From assembly GCA_002448235.1 (NCBI GenBank), contig DIXF01000001.1:401042-465041 (forward strand): DNA of 64,000 nucleotides, written 5' to 3'. Positions 17,462-26,699 of the stretch are shown here, in pieces. The stretch's first letter is position 1. Each line of letters begins with the position of its first letter. The notes below the pieces were generated by a model that saw only the letters and a list, made by a program, of their open reading frames with translations, made no database searches and was not told the origin of the DNA. The stretch is from Syntrophaceae bacterium UBA6087 (GTDB taxonomy: Bacteria; Desulfobacterota; Desulfomonilia; UBA1062). A program made the translations under genes and the position numbers.

Positions 17462-17631
17462 TTGCCTTTCCCGGTTCGCCATGAGGCATCGAACTTCTTT
17501 GACAGGTAATTGCCTGTTAGTGTAGGTTGTTTTTACAGCTGAAAGGGGCGCATCAGCACTCCTGCACGGCCGATAAATGAGCAGAGGGGGGGAGCGATAT
17601 CCTAAGGTTTCCCCTGTCAAGGAGGTAGCAT

Positions 17632-19374
17632 ATGAAACGGTGCTTCGTGGGAATACTCTTCTTCGCAGCGGTGCTCGTCCCCCTGTCGCAGGTCTATAGC
17701 GCATCCAACGGCACGGTTCTCCCGCCCGCCCCGAACTCGACCTGGGAGCCGGGGCTTGCCTACCAGGTGCTCTGCATCTCGCCAGCGCTTGTATACCAGA
17801 ACTGCAACGTGATCCTGCTCCGGAACGGCAACACGCTCGCCAATCTCGGCCAGGTCACGATGAATCAGGTCGGCATGGGCAACTTCAAATGGGCGGTCCC
17901 CACGGCCCAGGCCAAGGGAGGCGGCTACCAGATCCGCTTCGCCAACCAGAACAACTCCATAATCGTAGACAGCGCCACGTTCAACATCGGTACGGTCCAG
18001 CGCACCTTAAAGCTCGTCCAGCCGGCCAATATCACGCAGGCAAAGGCCGGAGACACGGTGGTGCTCAGCTGGACCTACACCGGGCATACCGGATCTGTGT
18101 CGGAGGAGGAAACCAAGGTTCTGCCCACCTTCTGCGGCTACTACTACTATGGCAAGGTGCCCCTCGGCTCGAACGGCAGCGGGTCGTTCGCCTACAAGAT
18201 CCCGGCAGACTTCAAGGACACCCCGAACGCGTCCTTCAAAGTGAGCTGGAGGCCCCACGGCAGCACGGGGGAAGTCAGTTCCTCCTCGCCTACCTTCCAC
18301 CTGATCAACGACTCCCAGCGGGAGGCGGCAGGGTACATCGACGTCCTGACCCCGCAGCAAGGGCAGGTCGCGAACGTAGGCAGCACGGTGCCCATCACCT
18401 GGAAGCATGCCAACTGGATGAGCGGGCAGGTGAACATCTATCTGGGTTATGACACCCCCATCGCCACCAATGTGCCCATCGGGGCGAACGGCACCGGGAC
18501 CTATAACTGGAAAGTGAGCGAGCTCCCCCGCTGGCCCAACCCCAACGTCTATATCACCATACAGACCGTCACCAAGACGCACAAGGGTACCTCGCGCACA
18601 TTTACCATCGCATGCCCTCAGCCGGGCATTACCGTGGTTTCCCCCGCGGCGAACGAGATCTGGGAGATCGGGACAAAGCGCTCCATCGCATGGCAGACAG
18701 GTCTGCCCGCTTCCACACCCTTCGACATCGAGCTGGTCGACAGGTTCACCAACCAGACCATACGAACGATCTATACCGGGCTTACGGCGGTCCAGCAGGG
18801 CGGTGCGCTCGTCTACGGCTGGAGCATCCCTGCCGCTTATTCCACCGGCAACTACGCCATCCGCATCAGCAAGAACGGGAGCGGAGGCTGTCCTTCGGCG
18901 GTCTCACCCTCCTTCTCCCTGGCAGGCCCGGGCAAGATAAATCAGATTTCGCCGTTCACCGGCGCGAGTGTGGCCCAGAAAGAGGTCATGCGCATCGCCT
19001 GGGATACTCTTGCGAACTACAACACCATGTACGTCAAGATCGATCTGTACCGCGGCAGCGGGACAAAGGTGATGAACGTCGCGTCGGCAGTGCTGGTTCC
19101 CAACGCAATGGGCCAGACGGTCTACGGCATGACAACTCCCGCCAGGACAACATATGACTGGACCGTGCCAACATCGGTCCAGCCCGGGAACGACTACTAC
19201 TTCGTCTTCGAGCTCAGCGGGCTGAATGCGGTTACGGTGAGGAGCGGCGACCCCAATGCCAGCGGACAGAAGATCTTCACCGTCAAACCCGCGCTTGTCG
19301 AGCCCCGGCCAACGACCATTACGCCGGTCCTTCCCAAGGCGCCGATCCATCAGACCATGCCGCTGCCGAGGTGA
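17632..19374 (+). CDS. Secreted protein with repeated KRE9/KNH-like Ig domains
   Basis: The protein has 580 residues. The ATG at 17632 follows AAGGAGG. The signal peptide is about residues 1-24. Five or so repeats of about 100 residues follow, each with a pattern such as V.SPAANEIWEIG...IAWQTG, IELVD or V.IYLG, and Y.W.IPA....G.Y.IRIS. This resembles the KRE9/KNH-like Ig domain found in many bacterial surface proteins. The C-terminus is Pro-rich. No anchor is seen. Function unknown beyond likely binding or scaffolding at the cell surface. Confidence 0.82.
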   Translation: MKRCFVGILFFAAVLVPLSQVYSASNGTVLPPAPNSTWEPGLAYQVLCISPALVYQNCNVILLRNGNTLANLGQVTMNQVGMGNFKWAVPTAQAKGGGYQIRFANQNNSIIVDSATFNIGTVQRTLKLVQPANITQAKAGDTVVLSWTYTGHTGSVSEEETKVLPTFCGYYYYGKVPLGSNGSGSFAYKIPADFKDTPNASFKVSWRPHGSTGEVSSSSPTFHLINDSQREAAGYIDVLTPQQGQVANVGSTVPITWKHANWMSGQVNIYLGYDTPIATNVPIGANGTGTYNWKVSELPRWPNPNVYITIQTVTKTHKGTSRTFTIACPQPGITVVSPAANEIWEIGTKRSIAWQTGLPASTPFDIELVDRFTNQTIRTIYTGLTAVQQGGALVYGWSIPAAYSTGNYAIRISKNGSGGCPSAVSPSFSLAGPGKINQISPFTGASVAQKEVMRIAWDTLANYNTMYVKIDLYRGSGTKVMNVASAVLVPNAMGQTVYGMTTPARTTYDWTVPTSVQPGNDYYFVFELSGLNAVTVRSGDPNASGQKIFTVKPALVEPRPTTITPVLPKAPIHQTMPLPR

Positions 19375-19449
19375 GGCAGGATGCACTAGGGAACTCATAG
19401 CAAACGGAAGAAAGGCTGGAGAAAATGGGGATCATTCTTAATCGGTAAG

Positions 19450-19560
19450 GTGCCCGCCGATCTCCTTGCCTCCTCCCTTGACCGGGAAAAGGTGAGCTAT
19501 GCCACGGTCGACGATGCCGGCCTGAAGCTCGCGACACCCGCACGGCAAGACTCATCTACT
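19450..19560 (+). other. Coding-like scrap of about 35 codons
   Basis: A frame reading VPADLLASSLDREKVSY and ATVDDAGLKLATPARQD looks coding in composition, but it lacks a ribosome site and ends by running into the antisense end of the SDR gene. It may be a leftover of a deleted gene. No family is recognised. Confidence 0.25.
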
Positions 19561-19565
19561 ACAAT

Positions 19566-20342
19566 TCATATCTCTGCGTTCCACACGCCGGCCTGGAACT
19601 GCTTCAGCTTGTCATCCATTTCTTTCGGGTTTACCGTGCGGTAGAGATGATGGTCGGCCGGGATTATCTTGACCATGACATCGATCATATCCTGAGGGTT
19701 GTACTGATGAAGTAACACATCTCGGACATCCGGGAGTTTGATGACATCCTTTTCAGGATCGTACCATTGAAGCATGCTTACCGCGCCGGTATCGTTGAAC
19801 CCGGTCAGGTAGGGACCCGGGTTGATGGTTGCGACCTTGATGCCATGGGGCTCGAGCTCTTCCTTCATTGCCCAGGCAATGGCCTCTATGGCATGCTTTG
19901 TGGCGCAGTACGTCCCTATGAAAGGCGTTGTCCGGATACCGGCCACCGACGAGATCCACACGACCTTGCCGTGGCCCTGCTTGATCATCTTATGCACAAA
20001 GCCCTGTGTCAGCTCCAGGTGGCAGAACACGTTCGTCTCGAAAGACTCGCGCACCCTCTCCACAGGTATCTCTGCCATGGGACCGCTTTCCATGATTCCG
20101 GCATTATTCACGAGAACGTCGATATCGTATGTCAGGGCACGGCTTCTATCGATATGATCCCGAAGGTCGAGCTTGATCACCTCGAGCTTGAGATCCTGTT
20201 TTTTCGCTTCCTCCATCAAGTCCCAGACCTGCGGCCAGATCTGCGCAGACGCAATGACCCTGTGGCCCGCCTTTGCCAGGCCCAATGCCGTTTCTTTGCC
20301 GAAACCGTGCCCGGCGCCGGTAATGAATATCGTCTTGCTCAT
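19566..20342 (-). CDS. Short-chain dehydrogenase/reductase
   Basis: The protein has 258 residues with classical SDR marks: TGAGHGFG cofactor loop (residues 7-14), NNAG (about 82), catalytic Ser in ISSVAG, and YCATK (Y-x3-K). The usual SDR length is 250 residues. The substrate cannot be told. The loop after the first strand carries no clear basic NADP signature. Expected location is the cytoplasm. The ribosome site is weak (AAGGGTGA). The gene stands alone, upstream of no clear partner. Confidence 0.88.
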   Translation of the reverse strand: MSKTIFITGAGHGFGKETALGLAKAGHRVIASAQIWPQVWDLMEEAKKQDLKLEVIKLDLRDHIDRSRALTYDIDVLVNNAGIMESGPMAEIPVERVRESFETNVFCHLELTQGFVHKMIKQGHGKVVWISSVAGIRTTPFIGTYCATKHAIEAIAWAMKEELEPHGIKVATINPGPYLTGFNDTGAVSMLQWYDPEKDVIKLPDVRDVLLHQYNPQDMIDVMVKIIPADHHLYRTVNPKEMDDKLKQFQAGVWNAEI

Positions 20343-20389
20343 AGGTTCACCCTTACTGTGAATTCAAGAGAATGTGAGCCCGCCCCCAA

Positions 20390-20426
20390 TTCCTGCCCGG
20401 CAGCAGGAAGCAAGGCCTGAACCCTT
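20390..20426. repeat. Family B repeat, short copy
   Basis: TTCCTGCCCGGCAGCAGGAAG is followed by CAAGGCCTGAACCCTT. It has the right-end motif of family B with a shortened left arm, and lies between the bacterioferritin and SDR genes. Confidence 0.45.
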
Positions 20427-20441
20427 CCGCGCTTCTCGGTA

Positions 20442-20909
20442 TCAGCCGACCTGCGGCACCAGGAAGTTTGCGATACCCATCTGTTTGATCTGGTCCTGCT
20501 GGGCTTCGAGCTCGTCTATGTGATCCTCTTCCTGCTGGAGGATTTCTTCCAGCAGTTCTTTCGTGCCGTTGTCGCCAAGCTCGGAAGCGAGGCGGATGCT
20601 ATCGTTATAATGCCTGATGGCATCGAGCTCTGACAGCTTGTCGTTCTCGAGCTGCCTCTCCACCTCCTGACCGATATGAATTTCGTTGAGCTTGCTCACG
20701 AGCGGCTTCCCCTCAAGGAAGATGATCCTGGCAATCAGCTTTTCGGCGTGCTTCATCTCCGTGATAGCTCTTTTCTCGACCACATCGTGCAGCTTCTTAT
20801 ATCCCCAGTCCTCACACATCTCTGCGTGCACCATATACTGGTTGACCGCAGTGAGCTCCTCCACGAGGCGTTCGTTCAGGCTTTCTATAACTTTATCGTT
20901 CCCTTTCAT
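20442..20909 (-). CDS. bfr: Bacterioferritin
   Basis: The protein has 155 residues, the usual bacterioferritin length, and starts MKGNDKVIESLN, close to the family pattern. Diiron ligands are conserved: Glu18 (VEEL), Glu51/His54 (TEMKHAE), Glu94 (SELDAI), Glu127/His130 (QEEDH). Met52, the haem ligand in E. coli Bfr, is present in EMKH. The protein assembles as a 24-mer that oxidises and stores iron and helps limit oxidative damage in the cytoplasm. It is monocistronic. Confidence 0.95.
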   Translation of the reverse strand: MKGNDKVIESLNERLVEELTAVNQYMVHAEMCEDWGYKKLHDVVEKRAITEMKHAEKLIARIIFLEGKPLVSKLNEIHIGQEVERQLENDKLSELDAIRHYNDSIRLASELGDNGTKELLEEILQQEEDHIDELEAQQDQIKQMGIANFLVPQVG

Positions 20910-21010
20910 TCCTCATATACCTCCTGAGATATGCTGAAAAATTTATCACCCGTAGAGATCAGAATAACGGCATGAGAAGAAAAATAAAGCGGGTCTTCGA
21001 GAACAGCAAG

Positions 21011-21058
21011 AAAGGGGACAGATTTATTTATAGGGATAAAATAAATCTGTCCCCTTTT
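21011..21058. repeat. Family A dispersed palindromic repeat
   Basis: AAAGGGGACAGATTTATTTA and its complement form a near-perfect inverted repeat of about 20 bp with a short AT-rich centre. It lies between the divergent bacterioferritin and histidine kinase genes. Confidence 0.85.
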
Positions 21059-21153
21059 CCTTCTGCAGCTGAAGTGTTGTCATGCTCATGGAGGGTGCAT
21101 ATATGATTCTATAAAGCCACGCCTCACATGGCCGCCTGTGAAGCCGGTTTCTT

Positions 21154-22950
21154 ATGCGGCGGGTCTTAGGTATGACGTACGAGAGCATGTCGAAAGCGCG
21201 AGAAAGGATTGCAGAGCTGGAGCACTATGTAGCCGAGTGCAAGCGGATAGAGCTCGTTTTAAAGCAGAAGACGGATTTTATCCGGCGCATCTTCGATTCC
21301 AATGCCGCCTCCATGGCGGTGATCGACGCCGGCGGGAGAATCGTGGACGTGAATGAGACGTGGCGGCGGTTCGCGATCGACAACGACGCGGGCGATGAAC
21401 GCACGTGGGGGATCGGTGCGAGCTATTTCCGGGAGCTGACAGCGTACGGTGACACCACCAATGCCCGTGATGCCTACGACGGCATCCGCCGGGTGCAGAA
21501 GGGTGTGTTGCCGGCTTTCGAGATCGAATACCCCTGCCATTCTCCGGACGTGAAGCGATGGTTCGTCATGCGGGCGGTGTCTGTGACCGGGCAGCCCGGC
21601 TCTGTCCTGGTCAGCCACCTGGACATCACGAAGCTTAAAGAGGCTGAAGAGGAGCTGATCTCCTACCGCAATTACCTCGAAAGGCTTGTGAAAGACCGCA
21701 CGGCCGAGCTGGAAGAGAAGAACAGAAAGCTGGCTGAAGAGATATCCGAGCGCAAGAGCGTCGAGAAGGAGAAGGAAAAGGTCGAGGCCGACCTGCTGCA
21801 GTCGCAGAAGATCGAAGCCCTGGGGAGCTTTGCCGGAGGCATCGCCCACGACCTCAACAACATCCTCTCTCCCATTGTGGTAAACTCGGAGACGCTCCTC
21901 GAAGTCGAAGAGCCGGGGACCGAGGCCCATGAGATGATCGAGCAGACGCTCGAGGCGGCCTACCGGCAGAGAGACCTCATAAAGCAGATCATCTCCTTCA
22001 GCCGGAAGGGAGTGCAGAAGCTCAGCCCGCTCCATGTCGCGCCGCTGCTGGAAAGCACCCTGAGCTTCGTCAGGTCGACTCTCCCGAGCACGATCGATAT
22101 CAGGAGCTCGATCAATGCCCCCAATGATACGGTCATGGCGGACTCGACGCAGATCCAGCAGGTCATTATCAACCTGTGCAAAAACGCCGCGGACGCGGTG
22201 GCTCCGCAGGGGGGAATACTGGAGGTGAGCCTGTCCGACGTGCATCTCAATGAGAATCCGGCCATGCCGGAGATAAAGGCAGGAGAGTACCTTGAGCTCA
22301 CGTTCCGGGATACGGGGCGCGGGATACCCCCGGAAGACCTCGACCGGATCTTCGACCCGTTTTTCACGACAAAGCCGGTCGACAAGGGGAGCGGGCTGGG
22401 TCTGTCCGTTGTATACGGCATCCTGAAAAAGCATGGAGGGGCCATCACCGCCGAGAGCCGGGAAGGAAAAGGCTCCCGGTTCACCGCGTATCTCCCCTTA
22501 AGTGACCAGCGCCCGGGCGCCCATGGATCCGGCATGGAGGATGGTGATGAAGGCGCAGCCAGAGAGAAGATTCTTTTCGTCGATGACGAGCAGATCATCG
22601 TTGCCACGGTGGGGCGTGCTATGGAGAGGCTGGGCTATGACGTCACTGCGCTGGAAAACCCACAGGAGGCCCTCGATCTGTTCCGCAAAGATCCCGAGGC
22701 ATTCGATCTCGTGATCACCGATATGACCATGCCCGGGATGAACGGTCTGGCGCTCGGTAAACGGATCAAGGGGCTCAGGCCCGGCATCCCGGTCATCATC
22801 TGCACGGGCTTCAGCGATCTCATCGACGAGGAGGAGATAAGCGAGAAGGGCTTCTCCGGGCTGCTCATGAAGCCCGCCAATACCGGCGAGCTGAAAGCTG
22901 TCATCGGCCGGGCATTGCAGGAGAGAAGCAGCGCCACGCCTCCAGCCTGA
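21154..22950 (+). CDS. Hybrid histidine kinase: PAS, HisKA, HATPase, receiver
   Basis: The protein has about 598 residues with no membrane segment. A PAS domain (about residues 40-165) starts FDSNAASMAVIDAGGRI, then a coiled coil rich in Glu and Lys, then HisKA with AGGIAHDLNNIL (phospho-acceptor His). The ATPase follows with NLCKNAADAV, DTGRGIP and GSGLGLSVV. A C-terminal receiver (about 475-590) has DDEQ, the phospho-acceptor Asp in VITDMTMPG, and Lys in LLMKPA. No output domain or partner regulator is adjacent. The start may be ATG 21154 or 21172; neither has a strong ribosome site. The gene is flanked by family A repeats. Confidence 0.93.
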   Translation: MRRVLGMTYESMSKARERIAELEHYVAECKRIELVLKQKTDFIRRIFDSNAASMAVIDAGGRIVDVNETWRRFAIDNDAGDERTWGIGASYFRELTAYGDTTNARDAYDGIRRVQKGVLPAFEIEYPCHSPDVKRWFVMRAVSVTGQPGSVLVSHLDITKLKEAEEELISYRNYLERLVKDRTAELEEKNRKLAEEISERKSVEKEKEKVEADLLQSQKIEALGSFAGGIAHDLNNILSPIVVNSETLLEVEEPGTEAHEMIEQTLEAAYRQRDLIKQIISFSRKGVQKLSPLHVAPLLESTLSFVRSTLPSTIDIRSSINAPNDTVMADSTQIQQVIINLCKNAADAVAPQGGILEVSLSDVHLNENPAMPEIKAGEYLELTFRDTGRGIPPEDLDRIFDPFFTTKPVDKGSGLGLSVVYGILKKHGGAITAESREGKGSRFTAYLPLSDQRPGAHGSGMEDGDEGAAREKILFVDDEQIIVATVGRAMERLGYDVTALENPQEALDLFRKDPEAFDLVITDMTMPGMNGLALGKRIKGLRPGIPVIICTGFSDLIDEEEISEKGFSGLLMKPANTGELKAVIGRALQERSSATPPA

Positions 22951-22969
22951 CCATATTTCTTTGAGCTCG

Positions 22970-22992
22970 AAAAGGGGACAGATTTATTTTTC
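22970..22992. repeat. Family A repeat, half copy
   Basis: AAAAGGGGACAGATTTATTT is present without its inverted partner. It lies between the convergent histidine kinase and sialidase-like genes. Confidence 0.75.
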
Positions 22993-23016
22993 CCCGTCTC
23001 GATGCCAGATCCCGGC

Positions 23017-25092
23017 TCAGGGCTTCCGGTAGGCGTAATAGATGACGCCTCCCCTCGAGTAGACCATGGCGATCCCGGACATGTTCACCGAGGAGGCGGC
23101 GTTCGGGTACGCGCCGTTCTCGACGGCTTCGTCGATGAAGGAGTTTCCGCCGTCAACGGAATAGGCGACATGGACCTGGCTGTCGTTTCCGGTTCCCACG
23201 CGGTAGATCGTGTTGTCGCCGTCCACGGCCATGGTCGATTGAAGCGGCTGGGAGGAGGTGGCGATAACCTCCGATCTCGACCAGATGCCCGTGTTCATGT
23301 CCCCGATCAGCAAAGTTCCGGTTCTCCCCACGATGATGATACGGCCCGAGCGGTCGAAGCAGTAGCCCGCATGGGTGATGTTCTGTCCCGAGCTCACCGG
23401 GTTTTCGAAGGTCGCTCCGTGATCGGTGCTTTTCACGTAGAAGACCGGGGTAGGTATGTTGTCCCCGGATATCTCGGTTCCCAGGATGTACACGTCACGG
23501 TTCAGGGGGTTCACCAGGAGCGCATGGAGCGGATAGCCCATGAGGCCGGTGATGGCGCTCTGAAACGACAAGCCCGCGTCGGTCGAGCGGATGAACGTGT
23601 TCCCGCCGTTATCGACGGTTGCAGGCTGGGGCATGTCGCCGTCGTTGGAGGAAATGTATACGTAGTCACCGTCGGCGGTGATGTGCTTCTGCTCCGATAA
23701 GGTTCCGGCCTGCCCGAAGACCAGGGGCGGGCCCCAGCCGGCTCCGCTGTCCGTGGATCGGACAACTTCCATCCGGCCCTCGGACGTCGGGTACGCGATC
23801 CAGACGTTGTCCGGGCCGCTGCAGGTTATCTCGGGCTCGATGCGGTTGCCCGCTGCCGTCGGAAGGCCCGCCGCACCCCGCAGCTTGACGCTCGGCGTGA
23901 AGCTGGCGCCGCCGTCAATGGACCTGGAGTAGTAAATGCCGTCCTGCGGGTTGGGCACAGCAGCCATCACATCGGGGACTTTCCATACGACATGAATGAT
24001 TCCCGATTCGCTGACAGTAATGTTGTTCGACGTGTCCGACCTGCCGATGGATGCGCCGGCCACATCGCTGACCACGATTCCGGTTCTTTCCACGAACTCA
24101 ATCTGCACGGTGGTGAATGAGAAGGAAACCTCCACCCCGACTCCCCGGATGGCCCCGGCGGGCACTGTGACGGTGTAGGTGTGGCTCTTCTGGAGCAATG
24201 GAGCGGGATCGATGAGCAGGGCATTGCCCTGGGCCGTCACGGTTACGGTGACCGCTCCCGGGTTCGCGCTGAGCGTCACCCCGGACGTATCCCCTAACAG
24301 GACTTCTTCCTGGCAGGTTATCGCGAAGGTCTTTGTCACGGGAACATCCGTGCCGCCGTCTGAAGGGTCTATCGAGACGACGCTGTTGCTCACGATCGTG
24401 GTAAAGGAAAAGGAGGTTCCTCCCTCCACCCCACGGATGGCGGCCGCAGGTATCGTAACGGTGTACGTGCAGTTCTGTGCCAGCGCAGGGACGGGGTCGA
24501 TGAGAAGGTTCGCTCCCGCGGCGGTCACAGTCACGGGGACAGCGCCTGAGTTACCCGTGAGCGTCACCCCGGACGTATCGCCCAGAAGCACATCTGACTG
24601 GCATGTGACGGCGATGGTCTTTGTCAGCGAGACGCCGGTGGCCCCATTTGAAGGATCTGTCGAGACGACGCTGTTGACGGCAACCGTCGTAAAGGAAAAG
24701 GAGAATTCCTCCTGCATCCCCTGGATGGTTCCTACCGGTATTCTGATGGTATAACTGTGGTTCTGCTCCAGCAGCGGATCGGGATCGATGAGAAGAACTT
24801 TCTCCTGGGCCGTAACCGATATCGGGATGTCACCCGGATTCGCAGTGAGCGTCACCCCGGCCGCATTGGCCAGGACGATTTCTTCTTCGAAGGTTACCGC
24901 GATGGTCTTTGCCAGCGGAACATCGGCAATCCCATCGGAGGGGTCTGCCGAGACGACGCTGTTGCTCCCACCCAGCCAGTTCATGAGGCTGCCTGGAGAC
25001 GATGAGCTGTCGCCGCATCCGGCAATCACGAAAACCCACCCCAGCAAAACCATTACCCGCAATGTCGTATCAAAGCTGTAAGACCTGTGCAT
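23017..25092 (-). CDS. Lipoprotein with three Big_5 domains and a BNR/sialidase-like propeller
   Basis: The ATG at 25092 follows GGGAG; an earlier frame start at 25194 is not supported. The signal peptide ends in VIAGC, so it is a lipoprotein of about 691 residues. Three Big_5 units (about residues 45-320) share SVVS.DPS.G..DVP..KT.A.T and TYT..IP...I.G. The C-terminal 350 residues have BNR-like Asp-box motifs (SIDGGASF, STDSGAGW, STDAGLSF, STDHGATF, SVDGGNSF), the pattern of a sialidase-type beta-propeller. Whether it is an enzyme is unknown; no full sialidase catalytic set was checked. Confidence 0.86.
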   Translation of the reverse strand: MHRSYSFDTTLRVMVLLGWVFVIAGCGDSSSSPGSLMNWLGGSNSVVSADPSDGIADVPLAKTIAVTFEEEIVLANAAGVTLTANPGDIPISVTAQEKVLLIDPDPLLEQNHSYTIRIPVGTIQGMQEEFSFSFTTVAVNSVVSTDPSNGATGVSLTKTIAVTCQSDVLLGDTSGVTLTGNSGAVPVTVTAAGANLLIDPVPALAQNCTYTVTIPAAAIRGVEGGTSFSFTTIVSNSVVSIDPSDGGTDVPVTKTFAITCQEEVLLGDTSGVTLSANPGAVTVTVTAQGNALLIDPAPLLQKSHTYTVTVPAGAIRGVGVEVSFSFTTVQIEFVERTGIVVSDVAGASIGRSDTSNNITVSESGIIHVVWKVPDVMAAVPNPQDGIYYSRSIDGGASFTPSVKLRGAAGLPTAAGNRIEPEITCSGPDNVWIAYPTSEGRMEVVRSTDSGAGWGPPLVFGQAGTLSEQKHITADGDYVYISSNDGDMPQPATVDNGGNTFIRSTDAGLSFQSAITGLMGYPLHALLVNPLNRDVYILGTEISGDNIPTPVFYVKSTDHGATFENPVSSGQNITHAGYCFDRSGRIIIVGRTGTLLIGDMNTGIWSRSEVIATSSQPLQSTMAVDGDNTIYRVGTGNDSQVHVAYSVDGGNSFIDEAVENGAYPNAASSVNMSGIAMVYSRGGVIYYAYRKP

Positions 25093-25465
25093 TTTTCTCC
25101 CGCCTTTATCAACATCGTTCCTTTTCTCCGCACGGGTCCTCCGTCGGGGATCACATGCGGCGGTACACGCTCTGCCGCAGAATAAAACGGCCACGAACCG
25201 ATCAGGTGATGGCTGTCACGAGACGGGAAGAACGGATCTCTGGAACTTCATGCTGCATCTCCTCTGGTTGCAAAGTTGGTCGGCGTTGAATGTTGAATGA
25301 CTTATCGGACAGGGGATACACACGCCTTTAGAATTTCTTGTGGAGGCCCGGCAAACCTGCACAAACCGGGCAAAATACTCACCGCCCCGATAGAAATTGA
25401 TCTTCCCTGGAAAGTCATGTACTCTCCAAGGGCTACTAACGATATCTTCAGGAAGGGGAGACGAT
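25093..25465. other. Intergenic between divergent genes
   Basis: Leaders for the divergent lipoprotein and secreted-protein genes. No ORF with a ribosome site, repeat or clear promoter was picked out. Confidence 0.4.
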
Positions 25466-26245
25466 ATGAGAAGGGGCTTTGCGTTTTTCTGCGCTGTCTT
25501 GGCGGTGGTGGCCGGTATCACTGTATTGTGCGGCGTTTCCTGCAACGCGCATGATCTCTCGATAGAATCGGTCACGTTCACCAGGCCGGCACCTGCAAGC
25601 TGCACATACCAGTGGCTTGCGGCGATAAAGAACAACGGCGCCAGCCCGGTAAACGGCGCGCTCATAGCGGTCCAGGGCTATCAGGCCAATGCCGCCGGCA
25701 CCTGGTTTCCGGCCAGCGGATCATCCATCGGCAACATCAATCCCGGGCAGACCGTTACGAGTGGACTCGGCTTCCAGAGGAAGGCGGGCAGTACGCAATT
25801 CAAGGTCATGCTTTTTTCCCAGGGCAGCACCATTGCCGAAAAGATCGTTTCCCTCCCGTCTGATCCGCCCATATCGGTGTCCATCGAGAACTGTACGATC
25901 AGCGATACCGGATATGCCGTAGACGTCCGCAATCTCAACCCTGGAGGCCTCTCGGGAATAATCCTGCAGGGGCATGCGGCAAGCTCCGCGAACCCGAACA
26001 GCTGGACTCCTGCCGGCGGAATGGTCGTTGAATGCATACAGGGCGGGGGGATCTATCATAACACCGGGCCGAAACCGGCCGGATACGATATCATCAAGGT
26101 ACAGGTCAGGGCCGGTACCACCCAGATCGCGGAGAGGATATTCAACTTCGCTCCGAAGGCCTTCAGCAGGGATATCCAGAAGGGCACTATTCCCCCGTCG
26201 CGTGTCGCGCCGTTTAAACCTCTACCGCCTTCCGTAAGGCCGTAG
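25466..26245 (+). CDS. Secreted hypothetical protein, 259 aa
   Basis: The ATG at 25466 follows AAGGGGAG; an upstream frame start at 25397 is not supported. The signal peptide is about residues 1-27. The mature part has two similar beta-sandwich halves (about 35-135 and 140-235) with strands and Pro/Gly-rich loops such as NPGQTVTSGL and PGGLSGIIL. Both halves include a paired Cys pattern. No family is firmly recognised; it resembles CARDB/Ig-like secreted domains. The Pro-rich C-terminus resembles that of the protein at 17632. Confidence 0.7.
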   Translation: MRRGFAFFCAVLAVVAGITVLCGVSCNAHDLSIESVTFTRPAPASCTYQWLAAIKNNGASPVNGALIAVQGYQANAAGTWFPASGSSIGNINPGQTVTSGLGFQRKAGSTQFKVMLFSQGSTIAEKIVSLPSDPPISVSIENCTISDTGYAVDVRNLNPGGLSGIILQGHAASSANPNSWTPAGGMVVECIQGGGIYHNTGPKPAGYDIIKVQVRAGTTQIAERIFNFAPKAFSRDIQKGTIPPSRVAPFKPLPPSVRP

Positions 26246-26280
26246 AATCGGTGCAGCAGAGGCCATTTCCAGACAGGGCA

Positions 26281-26319
26281 GAAAAGGGGACGAGACAGAA
26301 AATAAACCTGTCCCCTTTT
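26281..26319. repeat. Family A repeat, diverged
   Basis: GAAAAGGGGACGAGACAGAA and AATAAACCTGTCCCCTTTTC keep the outer arms of family A but have a changed centre. Confidence 0.65.
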
Positions 26320-26438
26320 CCGTGATCGCTCAGGTGAGTGTTGCCCGGCTTGACGCGTTTAATTATTCAATGGCGCTCGTCATTACAGATCCAACGGCAG
26401 ACAAACCGGTTCTATAGATCCTGAAGACGGACTTCAAC

Positions 26439-26464
26439 AAGAGCGGTCTTGGTGAACCGCTCTT
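26439..26464. terminator. Strong stem-loop
   Basis: AAGAGCGGT (26439-26447) pairs with ACCGCTCTT (26456-26464) over a loop of 8. It is followed by CTCCCCTGTTTT. It may end transcription from the secreted-protein gene about 200 bases upstream, but the T-run is imperfect. Confidence 0.45.
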
Positions 26465-26699
26465 CTCCCCTGTTTTGAATACGCATAGTGGGATGCCGGA
26501 TCTGCCCTCCTTATCCTGATTTTCCTAAAGCTATATTTTTTATTAAATATTTTATTCTATTCAAACGATATAATATTTCAGGAAAAGAGATAAGGAATGA
26601 ATACATTAACAAGTAATTAAAGTAAGTTGTTTTTATTTAGAAAGTACAAGCAACTAAACCAGTAAAGTTCTACGGTTAAGGCTGGAAAGGATAGAAAGG

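Larger units (their letters stand above)
26246..26699. other. Intergenic: diverged family A repeat, hairpin, AT-rich leader
   Basis: It holds a diverged family A copy (26281..26319), a stem-loop at 26439..26464 and then an AT-rich tract with a TATAAT at about 26568 that could be the promoter of the FYDLN/H1-like gene. No gene is seen. Confidence 0.5.
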
